From assembly GCA_030734395.1 (NCBI GenBank), contig JAUZTG010000037.1, forward strand, positions 1 to 55,100: a stretch of DNA of 55,100 nt, given 5' to 3'. Source of the stretch: Sarocladium kiliense (Eukaryota; Ascomycota; Sordariomycetes; Hypocreales; Sarocladiaceae). The stretch's first letter is position 1; each line of letters starts with the position of its first letter. Below are positions 33,021 through 44,603 of this stretch, piece by piece. A program made the translations under genes and the position numbers. Under the pieces are notes generated by a model that searched no databases, was not told where the DNA came from, and worked only from the letters and a program-made list of their open reading frames with translations.

Positions 33021-33677
33021 ATGGCGCCTGTTCGTCATAGTAATGCAGAACGACGCCGGAGACGAGACGAGTGTCGTCAGGATCTTGCTCAACATATCAG
33101 TAAGCTATGCTTAATCTCTTCCTGGTGAAGCTGGCTGATAAGTCTAGGTAAAAGGCTCGGGATCACAATTAAGCCTTCTGAAGTTCGCTTAACGCCTCGG
33201 GCAACCGATCTTTATGCATGGCAACCCGTGCAAGGCAAAGAAGAAATATTCTCGACGATATTCTCTAAGATATTCGACAAAGGTCTGAGTGACCACTCCG
33301 TCGGTACCTTCCAACTCTTATCTAGCGAAGTTGGACTATCATTTGAAGCTGTTCTAGCACGTGGAAACAACAGGTCTCTCGACAGCATTGTGTCAGTCTC
33401 TAGTCAAGAATCAAGCATCAGTGCTATCATCAGCCAGCTTAGGGAAGAAAATGAGAGGCTGAACCACCAAAAGGAGGAACTAGTCAAGCAAGCAACCGCA
33501 GAACGCGAACAGAGATTGATTGCCGAGGAAAGAGTCCACCAATTGTGCGGTGAGCAAGCCTTGCTAGAGACACAGCTTCAGCAGCAAACAGATAGATTAG
33601 CATTATTGCAGGACATAGTCACCAAGTGCGCTGCTGATTTGCACGCGGCAGTACCTATTAGGATAGCAGATGACTGA
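33021..33677 (+). CDS. Small protein with basic start and coiled coil
   Basis: Exons 33021-33099 and 33148-33677 (48 bp intron, GTAAGC...TCTAG) give 202 residues. The N-terminus is strongly basic (NAERRRRRDECRQDL), the middle has no recognised domain, and residues ~115-185 form a coiled coil (ISQLREENERLNHQKEELV, further heptads). A basic segment followed by a helix recalls bZIP-like or Myc-type proteins, but the zipper is far from the basic part, so this is only a resemblance. Confidence 0.62.
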
Positions 33678-34747
33678 AATACACCATTGAGTTGTCACCT
33701 TGCTGCGTGCCTACCTCCAAGTGTTCGGAAGCTGTAATCCATGTGTTGGGGTCGGCGGCCCCGGTTCCTGACTGGACGGTTGACATCACGTGATTGGATC
33801 GCCAGCTTCCCGGCGCCGGGCTGGGTACCTGGCTGAAGGTCACCGATTACGAACCTCGCTGTACCTCACAGCATATCCGTGTGTCCCTGATCCTTTAAAT
33901 GTACTTGATGAAGCTGCGCCGAGCCTACGCATAGCATTAACTGCGCCCCTCTTATCTCCTGCCATCATAAGCGAACCAATAGCGTAAATGCCGATCAACT
34001 CGCTCAGCCGCCTCGCGACGCGAAGCCGTTGACTCGATTACTCTTCCTAGCTCACAGCGTCAATCGCTCTTGCCGACCGTCACGACTGACTCCCCACGAG
34101 ACAGTACACTGCCCTCAGGTTCGTCCTACAGTCAATGCTTCGCGACTCGCCCTCTGCTGACCAGGGAGCTCCATGGACAGTTCGCTTCCAAGTATCCTAC
34201 CCTTCTAAGGAGCAACAAGCAATGGTGCTTTCGCCTGCTCAGCAGTGGCTTCGTCGCGGAAAGGCAAGTCAGCCTGCCAAGAGAGATTCAGCCGCGCAAT
34301 CGCCTTATCAGGCTGCCACTGGGACTTTGTGATTACCTTGCCTCCCACTGGGTGCTCCCACCGCCCGCTCAGCGTCATCCTTCTGCTCACTCGGACATAC
34401 AGGATGCCAACAGGGTACGCCGAGGCAGCAAGGCGCGTCTCGACGCGTCGAGCTCAGCGGGGTTCTGGCGATCAGCTAAGGCCACTAGACGAAGCATAAC
34501 ATGACGAGGCACTGGTTGTGGTTGCTCTCCAGTATCGCCTCGGCCATATGCCGGGCCGGACCCTCGATCAGACATACTATTGGTCGTGTTTGGCCCACCT
34601 TGAATCCACCCAGCGGCGGCTAATGGTTGGCTGGGCGGTTCCTGTTCCTCCCTCGACAGCGCCAGATCAAACCCAACCATCGGCAACCTGCATAGAACAA
34701 ATGGGATCCCGCTCGTACCATGCTCTTGAAGTACCTCTCGTTTGCTC
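33678..34747. other. Intergenic with palindromes
   Basis: Holds a 10 bp palindrome with an E-box core (ATCACGTGAT, about 33785) and a 12 bp GC palindrome (CCCGGCGCCGGG, about 33809), both just downstream of the coiled-coil gene, plus the first 35 bp direct repeat at 34417. Open frames on both strands look like GC-driven shadows. Confidence 0.5.
34417..34451 (+). repeat. 35 bp perfect direct repeat, left copy
   Basis: Identical over 35 bases to 37592-37626 and in the same orientation. It contains the dyad CGCGTC-TC-GACGCG. It lies about 300 bp upstream of the ExK gene that the pair brackets. Confidence 0.92.
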
Positions 34748-36710
34748 ATGGCGCCGCAGAAGCGCACAAGGCAACAAGCAGGCGATCTGTCCTCTGAGAA
34801 CCTCCCCCTGCCAGCGAAGAGGATCAAAATGAGGACCGACCTTGACTTCAACACATGGGAATCGCCTCCCGAGTTCTGGGAACGGCTGTCCAAGATCGAG
34901 CTGACGCGCGGAGCATTAAGAGAACTCGACCGCCGCACGAAGCCCTCACGCACGGCCCTTACGCGCTCTCGTTACTCGCTCGCATACACCACAAGAACGC
35001 TCAGGCTCACCAGAGCAGTCGCCAGAGCACTCACTCGATTGGCGCAGGACGGCGGTCCAGACCTATCTGACCTCAGAGGAGTTAGTATTAAGTCATTCGC
35101 AGACAGAGTGGCTCTGACGATCAATGCAGTACCCCTCTTTCCCCAAACCCGATCCTGTCTCCGCCATCATGAGCTCAAGGCAATACTCGCAGAGTGGCAG
35201 CAGCCGATCGGCCAACCCGGCTTCGACGCAACCCACCTCGGTCACAACCAAGTCGAAGAAGTCGACGGTGTACAGTCGCAATTTCGATCAGCATTTGACA
35301 GACCATGACATTCACGCAACGTATTCGTCCGAAAAGCCGGACCTGCAGTACATCAATAAGGATTTGGCAGTTCCGAGGCCGTCGCTCTCGCCGTCACAGT
35401 TTTCCGACGGCGCTTTCGAACGGTTCCAGGAAGCCAGTGCGCGGGCCAAGGACGAAGAAGATGTGCAGGCAAATGTGATGCCGACAATCCTCGGACCCGA
35501 TCAAGCCAGTCATCCGTCCGCAAGGAACACACTGTTCGGCAACCTCCAGCCACTCACCGACGCGACCATAGCCCCGGCCAAGCCAGACCTTTACTACGGA
35601 GCCCGTCCCGAGCATCTGCACCGGGCTGTGCGTAACGAGCTCGAGCGTTACATTATCCCATCATCCATGCACGACAAGCCTATGGTGCCGAACTTCTTCG
35701 TCGAAGTTAAAGGGCCAGATGGCAGCGCCGCTGTCGCAACGCGACAAGCCCGCTACGATGGCGCAGTCGGCTCGCGTGCCATGCATAAGCTGCAGAACTA
35801 CGGCAGAGAACAGCCACAGTACGACGGACAGGCCTACACCTTCAGCTCGACATATCATGATGGCACCCTCAAGCTGTATGCCCATCATCCCACGGCGCCA
35901 AAGACCAACGAAGGGCCGCCCGGATATCACATGACGCAAATAAAGGCTTACGCGATAACGAACGATCGTGACACATTCGTTCAAGGCACGACCGCGTTCC
36001 GAAACACGAGAGATCTAGCGGGGCAGCATCGCCACAGATTCATCCTGACTGCAAACAGCAGAGCATCGCAGCAGGCCACTATGGCTCCCGAAGTTGATCC
36101 AATAGCTGCTCAGCTCGATCTAGACGAGGAGGAGAGTGCCGACGAATTTGTCGATTGCCAGGATTACTCTCCACGCACTCCGGACCAGGCAGCTCCTGGA
36201 GCCACAGATCTCAACGACTACAGCCACGGTTCTGCGCTGCCAGACCTCGGCGACACGACAACCAGCGTTGCATCTAGCTTCACATCTGACTTCACCACCG
36301 ACCGCTCGAAGCGGCCAAGGCAGCCATTAAGCCCTGACTCGAAAGCCACCGCTCGAAGCCCTCCGTCAAAGAGTCGCCACATGCGGGGGACGGGTAGAGC
36401 AAACCAGCGCTCACCTCTCACTTACCTTCATAAAGATGGAGCTGAACGTTTGTGGGTTGAAACGTACTTGCACGAGGGGTATATTTGCTTTCGCGTTGAG
36501 AAAGAAGAGATCCGAACGGAGCGGAAGGAATGGACTCTGCAAACGCAACAAGATGGGAGTTTCTGTTTCCGCTGGAATGACTCCAGGAGTCAGACTGTCT
36601 GGACAAAAGAGCTGGCGTCAGGTAGCTCTACCAAGCGGTCTGCCTGGACAAAGAAACCGGCGACAGGTGTCGAAGCAGTCAAGACTGTCAGCGGGCAGTC
36701 CCATGAGTAG
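34748..36710 (+). CDS. ExK-type fungal DUF protein, intact
   Basis: Exons 34748-35080 and 35130-36710 (49 bp intron) give 637 residues. The join reads GGPDLSDLRG|YPSFPKPDP, matching the order seen in this fungal family. N-terminus: basic, then SPPEFWERLSKIELTRGALRELDRR. Centre: LFGNLQPLTDATIAPAKPDLYYGARPE, and NFFVEVKGPDGS near residue 300, an ExK pair as in PD-(D/E)XK nucleases, then ARYDGAVGSRAMHKLQNYG and YTFSSTYHDGTLKLYAHHP. The last ~180 residues are Ser/Pro/Lys-rich with RSKRPRQPLSP (possible nuclear signal), followed by a charged C-terminal segment. Function unknown; a nuclease-like role is inferred from the fold motif only. Related in style to the broken gene at 16 kb, but a different subfamily. 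Confidence 0.8.
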
Positions 36711-38316
36711 TGCTGAATGTTGGCCATTGCCAGACAGTATCTCAACGCCATGGGAATTTTGTGAGTGCACCACCGCACGCTCAGATGCTTTTGCCACGAC
36801 CTGCAGGGCCAACGCGGACCAGCCAACACGACCATTTCGGATACAGGAGTGAACAGGTCATGTGGCCGTCTGACCGAAGGGTAAGGACAGCAGCGAGGAG
36901 ACGCAGCGGCTCCGTTGCTGTGCGCGCTGCCCGCGTCAAGATCTTCGTCGTCAAGGTTGCCCGAAGTATGTCCCGCTCTTGCAAACGGTTTCGTGGGATG
37001 TCGATGCGCCACATGCCATCGCGCAGCCTTGAGCGAGACCTTGGCAAGGGGCCTCCATAGGAGAAGGCACAAGAGGTGCGCAGCGCCTGACGCCACTCGC
37101 CAGCGTTTGAGCCTACTCGCTGAACCCCTGCCTGCTATCTAGACAACGTGTTGCAGAGTGCGCCCTTCATCACGCTATTGAAGTGCACCGCAGGCAAGAC
37201 TGGCGCGGATCACTTTGAGAGCTGCTTACGAGGCTATTCCCTTTCACGGCTGCGACCTGAGTACGTGCAGGGCAGAGCATGGGAGCGTGCCACGAGAGGA
37301 GCCGATCCTCGTGACAGACCCGTCATGGCGAAGGCATGTCTTCCAGGTTGAGAGGCTGCAGCTGACCAATCTGTGGTGTCTTAACACCGTGAGGCGCAAC
37401 ACCATGTGGCCGTGAGGTATATAAGGCCGTTGCGCTGCCTACCTTTCGTCGTTTCTTTCTTCTATCACCAACATTACGAACGAATCGACACCAGTCATGA
37501 GTTGAAGTGGGATGAGCCCCTCGAGAGGTGGCACAACGTACGGTCGGACCGGCAGTGGAACGTATCCAAGCTTCCTGAGAATGCGGTAGGCACGCCGAGG
37601 CAGCAAGGCGCGTCTCGACGCGTCGACGTCACCGGTGGTTTTGTGCTGGGACCTCTAGGCCCAGGAAGGCCGACGGGATGAGCTTTGGTTCAAGGTCACT
37701 GAAGAGGCATAGCGTGGCGAGGCGATGCTTGGAGTTTTATTCTTCTTGTAAATGGCAGGCGAATGAAACGGAAGAGTGGTGGCGACCGTGAAGGTGTGGT
37801 GGGAGAGGACACGAAAGTGTGGCTGCACAGAAGGCATGAAAGGTTTGTATGGTCGGCTGAGGCAGTGTTGGTTCTAGATGAGGCCACCAACGGTCGTCGA
37901 TTGGGCCAATGCAATATGTGCGTACAAGTAGGTGTGCTTATCGGCAACGCCACGAATCACGTGTGGGCGGCGAGGTGGTAGGGTGCCAGTAGTGTAGGGT
38001 ATGAATGCCGCGCTTTGGTGGGGCAACGAAACAAGGTGGCCCCTTCGCTCAATTCTCACAACGCCCATGCACTCACCGTCTGACACCCCCGATAAGCGGC
38101 TGTGCTCCCAACGACGGAATTTCTGATTTTCCGAGAACGGAAAAGCTGAGACCTTGTGACAAGGTGAGCGAGCTAAGTACCCTTCCAACTGTTAGGCTCC
38201 AGATTTTAGGCTGCAATCGTTAGGAAGGTACTTATCTCATTTTCCCAAAATTGCTCGACGAGCACACCCCGCACGACGATGTCAATTTCACGACCTGACC
38301 ATCATGCTCCGACAAC
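36711..38316. other. Intergenic containing the right 35 bp repeat
   Basis: No gene recognised in 1.6 kb. It includes the right copy of the 35 bp repeat and a C/T-rich stretch (on the minus strand) around 37760-37950. Confidence 0.5.
37592..37626 (+). repeat. 35 bp perfect direct repeat, right copy
   Basis: Same sequence and orientation as 34417-34451; the two copies are 3.14 kb apart and bracket the ExK gene. Flanks differ beyond the repeat apart from GG just before it. Confidence 0.92.
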
Positions 38317-39127
38317 ATGGCTTTAGCTTGTTCGTTCTCAACAGAGGATGCAGAAGCGTCTATCCAACGTTCCGGAACCTATATTCTAAAAGATGCGGCG
38401 GTCGGTGACCGCGTCAACGACTTTCGCATTGGCGGATTCCCGATCAAGTCGCCATACGGGTGCGAGTTTATAGCACAGAATAGCTGGGATAGGCAGGTAT
38501 TACTCCAAACTCACCTTTCGAATTTGGGCATTTTATTCACGCGTTCTAGGACATACGGACTCTCCTTCAATCAATCCTCGGTCGGCCTAACTGGGGACTC
38601 ATCAAGATATACAGCGACAAACTCCCCGCCGATTACGCCTTTCGATTTCACAACGGATCTGCCGGAAAGCCGCACACAATTCTCGTCCAGCTATGGGGTC
38701 CGGGATCGACCTTTATTTCTTACGACGGGTCTCAGACACAATACATCAAGGATATCGATGAACACATGTCCAAAATATGGGGCCTTCTCGCGACCCAAAA
38801 ATCTCACATGCGCAGAGAGGGTATAGAGGAAACGACTGTCGAGATGGATCTCGGTGGACTGTAAGAATCTTGATGCCACCTACATCTTTTCGTGTTCTTA
38901 TCATGCCTAGAGTTTTGTCGGATAGTCGACTCGGTTTCACTGTCCTCAAAGGGTACGTCATCAATATCGGGTACACCACACTGGGTGAACTGGCATGGTG
39001 GGCCAAAATGAAGTTCCCATACTCGCCAGGGCTTCAGGAGAAGATGGAAGAATTAGAGGCCCGAGGCCTTCACACAAACCACACTTGGACAGGGTCTGTG
39101 GTTCCTCATCGAGACGCTGTAGGTTAG
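38317..39127 (+). CDS. Orphan protein, three exons
   Basis: Exons 38317-38496, 38550-38860 and 38911-39127 join in phase and give 235 residues. Text includes AAVGDRVNDFRIGGFPIKSPYG, YAFRFHNGSAGKPHTILVQLWG, FISYDGSQTQYIKDI and GFTVLKGYVINIGYTTLGELAWWA. No domain is recognised and there is no signal peptide or membrane span. The clean splice signals and the absence of stops argue that it is real. Confidence 0.6.
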
Positions 39128-39392
39128 GCTTGCTAAATTCAAGATCTATTCTTTGACTCTGCATACCATGATTGCAGAGTTGGACCTTCCATCGTCACAG
39201 ACTCGATAGCGGGACGGTGTTCTTGCGTCTGGGTGACTCCTTTTATCTTACCCTCCTGGGCTAGAGATCGAGCAGGTAATCGAACTGTACTTGTACACAC
39301 ACATCAGGCCTCGATGATTCCCATGAGCACTAACTTGTGGACCAGATCTCTTGCAACCTCTACGAGGGCTACTTATGCCTCTGAATCGGAAG

Positions 39393-40710
39393 TCATTGTG
39401 CTATAGCAATGTGGTCTAAGAGCGTTCCATCTTGACTAACAGAAAGCCCTTCAACCAAGGCTTGCTGATCCAAGGCTTGCTGATCCAGGGCAAGATACAT
39501 GATGGCTCCGTCGGCAGTATTACTGCCGAGAGTCGCTGCACGCAGAAACTCGATGTCTGGGTTTACAAAGTTGGCTGCATCATACCCTACGATCCCCTCA
39601 GTCAGGCCTCCGTGTTGCGTAGGTAAATGATAACCTGCCACCCCGTCTGCAGTGTTGCTGCCAAGAGTCGCTGCACGGAAAAGGTCGATATCTGCGGCTG
39701 GAAACGGGGCCGTATTGTACCCGGGGATTCCCTCGGCCATGCCTCTGTGTTGCGTAGGTAGAGTACAAATTGCTGCCCCGTCGGCAGTGTTGCTGCTGAG
39801 AGTCGATGCACGTAGAAAGTCAGTATCCAGGGTTGGAAACGGGACCGCGTTGCAATCAGAGGCCGGTTCAGTAATGCTCGCATATTGGCTCGCAGTGTCT
39901 TCAATATTGCTGCTGAGATTCACTGCTCCTAGACAGTCAGAGCCAGAGTGGCGAAGTGTGCCTGTGGCATAAGTCGAGACTCCCTCCATCGTGTTTGCAT
40001 GTTGAGTGGCAGCATCGGCGACGATGCTAGCTAAGGTCGCTGCTTGTCGAGTTCGTCCGGCAGTGTTGAGGCTGGGCGTAGCATGGGCACTCTCGCCAAT
40101 TACATGAGTTCTTATTGCTGAGTGCGAGCTTGTGTATTCGGGGGATGGGGAAGCACGTCCGAGCATCCTTCCGCCTGGAACTCCTTGGTCACTGCGGTAT
40201 TGTTGTGTGGCGATACCAAATGCCGTATGCAGAACTGGAACCACCGATGAGGTATCAGTGCCTATGGCCGTAAGTACGTGCATATAGCTATGAGGCGAGT
40301 GTCAAGGACGAACTGGTGGCATGCGCAGTCCCTCGACTGGCTTCGCTGTCAACCTCGACATTTCGTGTGTTTTGTGATAGCCGTCGTTTCTTTGCGCGCT
40401 GAGCGAGTTGCAGCTGCTTGCAAGCAAAGTCAGAGAGCTTCCTCTTCTGCTCTTTTACTTCGGCCGTAATCGGTAGGGCCCGTGATTTGCGGACGGTGCA
40501 GGAGTCGGGGTGTCTGGCGGCTAAGGACACTCGCCTGAGCCGCTCTGAGCAAAACGGGCACCGCACATCGTCTGGAACGTCAACATCTATCAAAGTTAGC
40601 TCAGTTCTCTTCTTTTAGATTGGACATGTATCACGCCTCATGTAGTGGCGCTGAAGAGCTTGATAAGTCTCCCTCGACACGTATGTGCAGCCTGGTTCAG
40701 GGCAGGCCAT
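39393..40710 (-). CDS. Zinc-finger protein with expanding ~45-residue repeats
   Basis: Exons 40710-40626, 40586-40314 and 40261-39393 are phase-consistent and give 408 residues. The first intron is only 39 bp but has a GCTAAC branch. N-terminus: CPEPGCTYVSRETYQALQRHYM, then RCPFCSERLRRVSLAARHPDSC, two Cys/His clusters. A basic segment (RAKKRRL) follows. The C-terminal half holds about five tandem units of 38-45 residues; the last three are nearly alike (FLRAATLGSNTADG, then LPTQHGG, EGI.GY) and end with LDQQALDQQAL, a smaller tandem. Probably nuclear; function unknown. Confidence 0.6.
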
Positions 40711-40895
40711 GTCTGGCCCATTATCGGGCTCGGTCGAATGGGTCACAAAACGAATTATAAGCCCGAGCATACAAGATAGCGAGGGCTGATCCTAGCACCG
40801 AAATGTGAACGTGGATATGCCCAACGGATTCGATAGTTGCGAACCTGGGCAAGGACATTGTCGACATCGTGGAGGAATCGAGACTGCGAGAGTTG

Positions 40896-41012
40896 TCAGC
40901 AGAGTTCGCTGTGCTGCGTTGCGAGCATGTTGACCCTTTCGTCCTGCATATGTCTTTGCAGTTCATCGCTAGTGTCGAAACACCTCGCGCAAAGATGACA
41001 CCAATGATCCAT
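40896..41012 (-). CDS. Short C2H2-like reading frame (exon or gene)
   Basis: 39 codons starting MDHWCHLCARCFDTSDELQRHM, a half C2H2 finger (two Cys, one His) that then runs to a stop. It lies about 190 bp upstream of, and on the same strand as, the repeat-bearing zinc-finger gene, so it could be its 5' exon or a remnant. I found no clear splice pair. Confidence 0.35.
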   Translation of the reverse strand: MDHWCHLCARCFDTSDELQRHMQDERVNMLATQHSELC

Positions 41013-41338
41013 TAGAGTAATGCGTTGGATGAGTCCAAGGATGTGAAGATGTGAGTTCGGAGTGAGGGGAATCCTCCTTGTCTGACGCGTCCCCACGTGA
41101 GTCGGGCGCCAATTGGCCCCACCTATGACAGTAGCTACGAACCCGACTTGAAGACTTATAAGCCCAACTCTGCCACCTGTCCGCCACGACGAAGCTGTTC
41201 AACATATTCACAACATCCTGCCCTTGTCGAAGCTTGAAAATCTACACATCAAACGTCAGTAGCTTTGTTCCAGTTTCACTCGTGCTCGAACATTAATCTC
41301 TTTGCAGCATCTTCAAACTGGCATATCATTTCAGAAGT

Positions 41339-41428
41339 ATGTCAGGTTCATGCAAGCTTTGCCACGGCAAACCGGAGGGACCTCATAACTGTGGACTCTG
41401 TGGCGCCTCCCCAGCCCCGAAGAAATGA
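41339..41428 (+). CDS. 29-residue two-CxxC protein
   Basis: The frame reads MSGSCKLCHGKPEGPHNCG, then LCGASPAPKK and stop. Two CxxC pairs with a His form a plausible zinc knuckle. The upstream sequence has CTTTGCAG and TTTCAG, which could be acceptors, so it may be the last exon of a longer gene. Evidence is the motif only. Confidence 0.35.
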   Translation: MSGSCKLCHGKPEGPHNCGLCGASPAPKK

Positions 41429-42588
41429 AGCCATGAAGCATCCAAGGATGGAAGGACAATTATAATTGGCGCAGTATGATACTGGAGAGACACGAAATAC
41501 CAACTCAGTTACCCAATGTATATGATCGTCAGTGTTGCTCCGGTCGACTATGTTTTGGCTCACGGCAACAGCCGGTTGAACAGGTATGAGCCTGGCGCGG
41601 CAGCAGACAGGTGCACGGAGCCGGCGACCGACCTGACAGCTGGGGCCCCACTAACCACGCCCGATACAGCCTGCCACACACGAATCCTGAGGGTCCAAGA
41701 GACCATCAGTTCAAGGAGGAGAGAAGAGGCGTACCCGGACCGGATCTGGGGAGGAGGAGCGTGGGTTTTCACCCAGGGAGACCACCGGTTTTCCCACGCA
41801 GCCGAGTAGAAGCACTAGATACCCTAGACCAGGGTCACTAGAGTATTAATAATAATAATGTTTTGGCTCCTTCAACAGGAACGGGAGCTGGCCCTTGCCA
41901 CTTCCGATCTTTCCAATAATTCGAAGCGACCGACTCGAGTACTCGGCAAAGTAATAGTGACTTGAATGACGCGTTGGAAGACTCGTTGAGTGGGTTCCAC
42001 AACGCAGGAGACCCAAACGGCATAGCATAGATCCACAGCGCAACGTAGCACTGTGGTATTGCGAAGGGTAGGTCCACAGCACATTATAGCACAGACTCCG
42101 TAGCACAACATGGCACGGGACCCATAACACTGCGTCCCACACTTCCAACCAGAACGAAATATGGGTCGCCCCACCCCCCTCATTCAAGTTCGTTGCAGAA
42201 TGATAGATCGACGCTGCTGCTCCCCCCGCTTCACGATGCAGGAGCCCAACGTGAATCTTTTAACACAACTACCAGAAGCTGGAGAATGCCATGGACTCGC
42301 ACTGTGCAGCATCTGTGTGGAGCTTTGATAGGTCGTCCTGCTCGCGGTTCAGCGACTTGTCTAAGGTGTTAGGTGTTACTTCTCGAACTGACCGTTGAGG
42401 CAAAGCGAAGTCAGGTTGCATTCTGAGCAAAACCACATATAAAGGGTCAGACTTCCCTCCAGTCTCATATCGTAATTCCTTCATCGACCGCATCTTGTCT
42501 CCTTCCGAAGCTACAGACATACAAGTTTCGCCGTGAACCTCTATCCTAATATCCTGCCATAACAACTGGGTCCGCACTATCTTGCACA
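41429..42588. other. Intergenic with AGCACA-rich stretch
   Basis: No gene recognised. From about 42035 to 42135 units like CCACAGCACATTATAGCACA recur imperfectly. Very similar text appears at 44725-44930 on the other side of the next two genes. Confidence 0.5.
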
Positions 42589-43417
42589 ATGGCCATGGTT
42601 GATGTCATGACCATCCCTGGTCTTCACCAGCGTTTCACCAAAGATGAGATGGACGAGTCCACAATCAGGTACGTCACAGCCCCCACACCCTTGCTTTACA
42701 ATCCACTTTTGGGCCACGTGTTAACTTCATGTGCTCAACCAAAGGTACAACACTCTTCCGCGCATCCACTCCGAGATGAATGTGGACATGAATCATGTCA
42801 CGGAACTGCTCAAGATCATTGTTCAACATGACCAAGTTGGGAGCTTCGGCTTCCATCTGGTTCATCGCCATGATCCCATCCCCACCGGCACGGTTAGGCT
42901 CGAGTCAGACCTTGGAGTCATGGCTGGCAAGTGGAACAAGCCTGCTTCGATCGACTCCCTCGACCTCTGCAACATTCATGGAGTCATGTTCAAGTTCGAT
43001 CCCAAGCGAGCTCAGCTCCTGCCGATAGAATTCGGTGAGGGGCCATCGCCACTTGCAGCAGACGACGTGCCCAATGATTTCATCCTGGAATTCACCGCGT
43101 ACCTCAGCAAGAACAGTCTGACCGAAATGTTCGCACTTGAGTTTATCCATCCTATCGAAGGGGACCGTGAATGCACTGCAGAGGTCGAGGTGGACCGGCT
43201 CGGGACGGTTGTCCTCCCCAGGACCACGGTTCACGCTGAGGGGTTTCTTCCTACCGGATGGCCTGGCCCCCCCCAACCAAACGATGGCGAACCCCCCGCA
43301 GGCCAATCGTGGGCCAAGAAGGTTGACGGGTCCCACAAGGTTTTCATCAACAAAGACATTGGCACAGCAGGAGAGCTGGTCAACGAGTTAGTCCTCATGG
43401 GAGTCATCGTGGCCTGA
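42589..43417 (+). CDS. Orphan 250-residue protein
   Basis: Exons 42589-42668 and 42745-43417 join in phase over a 76 bp intron. Start context CACAATGGCC is good. Text includes IHSEMNVDMNHVTELLKIIV, GSFGFHLVHRHD, FILEFTAYLSKNSLTEMFALEF and a Pro-rich GWPGPPQPNDGEPPAG before the end. No known domain, signal peptide or membrane span. It is tail-to-tail with the APH-type gene (75 bp apart). Confidence 0.65.
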
Positions 43418-43491
43418 TGTGTGTCTACGTATATAGCTCGGTCGTCTGCTGCTAAAAGACACTTTGGACGATATTCGGGTCACATCGTTGT

Positions 43492-44603
43492 TTAAGAGTG
43501 ACAGTCCATCTGCGACCCCAATAGTGCATATGGACTTGCTTGGCGCAAACAGAATGCCTCGAGACACACGAATCCTTGGTCTCCGTCTTGTAGAGGCGCC
43601 GCATTATCTTTCTCCGGTCGACGATCAAACCCATAAGTTCGGAAGAGACCGAGTATCCTCCCAACTTCAATTGCCCGCGCATCATCGTCCGAAAGATGCC
43701 CGACGACTCCGTAGAAAGTCTTCCAGAACTGCATCCGGAAGTAGTCATGTTCAGGATGGAATAGCCAACTTGATGAGGTCTCGACGCCGAGAATAGTTTC
43801 GAGACCACCGAGCGATATGCCAAATGGCGATATCTTAGCATCGGCCCAGTCGACGATGCCAGTAATACAGCCAGTTGTCTCGTCAACGTGAATGTTCATC
43901 TCCAGCAGATCGTCATGATTAAGCACCATTGGATAGTCGGGGCGAAAGAGTAGTGGGAGCCCTTGGCGTACCTCTTCTAGCTTCGGTTGCAATCGCTCAG
44001 GCAAGGCTTGGGACAGGCGGCTGATGATAGATGAATAGTGACTAAACAACTCGCGAGTAGTGTCGGGTGGCTGCTCCAGGGCTGGCCTATTAATCCACGC
44101 AGAAGCAAAGAATCTAGTTCATAATCAGTAACAGTGCGCGTTATGACAAAAAATGTACATAGAACAGACTTTGCGAAGTCTTGCACGGTCCGAAGCAGAC
44201 GCTGCTCTATTCCAGGGGCAAGGAGCTGACGCCGGGCTCGAGAGAATGCAACCCCAGGAATGAAATCCATCAGGTACACATGGACACCCGCCAACATGCC
44301 GCGCGGCTCACAGTGGGGAACAATGTTTCCATAGGTTTGTCTTGCTTGTTTGATAAGGTCGAGACTCAAGGCGGAGTGGCGGAATTGAACAACTTTACGA
44401 TGCTCATTGGCGTCGGTTGCTACCGTGTAGCTGGTCTCGCCCTGAACGAGCGTGGGAAAGACTTGACTCCTGGTGATTTCTGTTGCCGTGCGATTGCAAT
44501 CGTCCTGGGTAATGGACTTGTGCCGATGGAAAAAGCTGTCAATTTGATAGGAGGAGAGTGCATCAATACCCTCCGCGCTCACTGCGTATTGAGAGATGTC
44601 CAT
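43492..44603 (-). CDS. APH-family phosphotransferase
   Basis: Exons 44603-44170 and 44113-43492 join in phase (56 bp intron; GTCTGT donor) and give 351 residues; the join reads QDFAKFFASAWINRP. Catalytic motif LNHDDLLEMNIHVD (Brenner box H-x-D...N) and the metal-binding IVDWADAKISPFG are present. These are the hallmarks of the aminoglycoside-phosphotransferase-like kinase fold that is common and multi-copy in fungi. ATP-dependent phosphorylation of a small molecule is expected; the substrate is unknown. Intact. Confidence 0.87.

Noticed and set aside
36590..37096. Open frames on both strands after the ExK gene
   Set aside because: Arg/Ala/Ser-rich GC shadows with no domain or splice support.
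39652..39972. Plus-strand open frames opposite the repeat array
   Set aside because: Shadows of the repetitive minus-strand gene, which has consistent splicing and a start codon.
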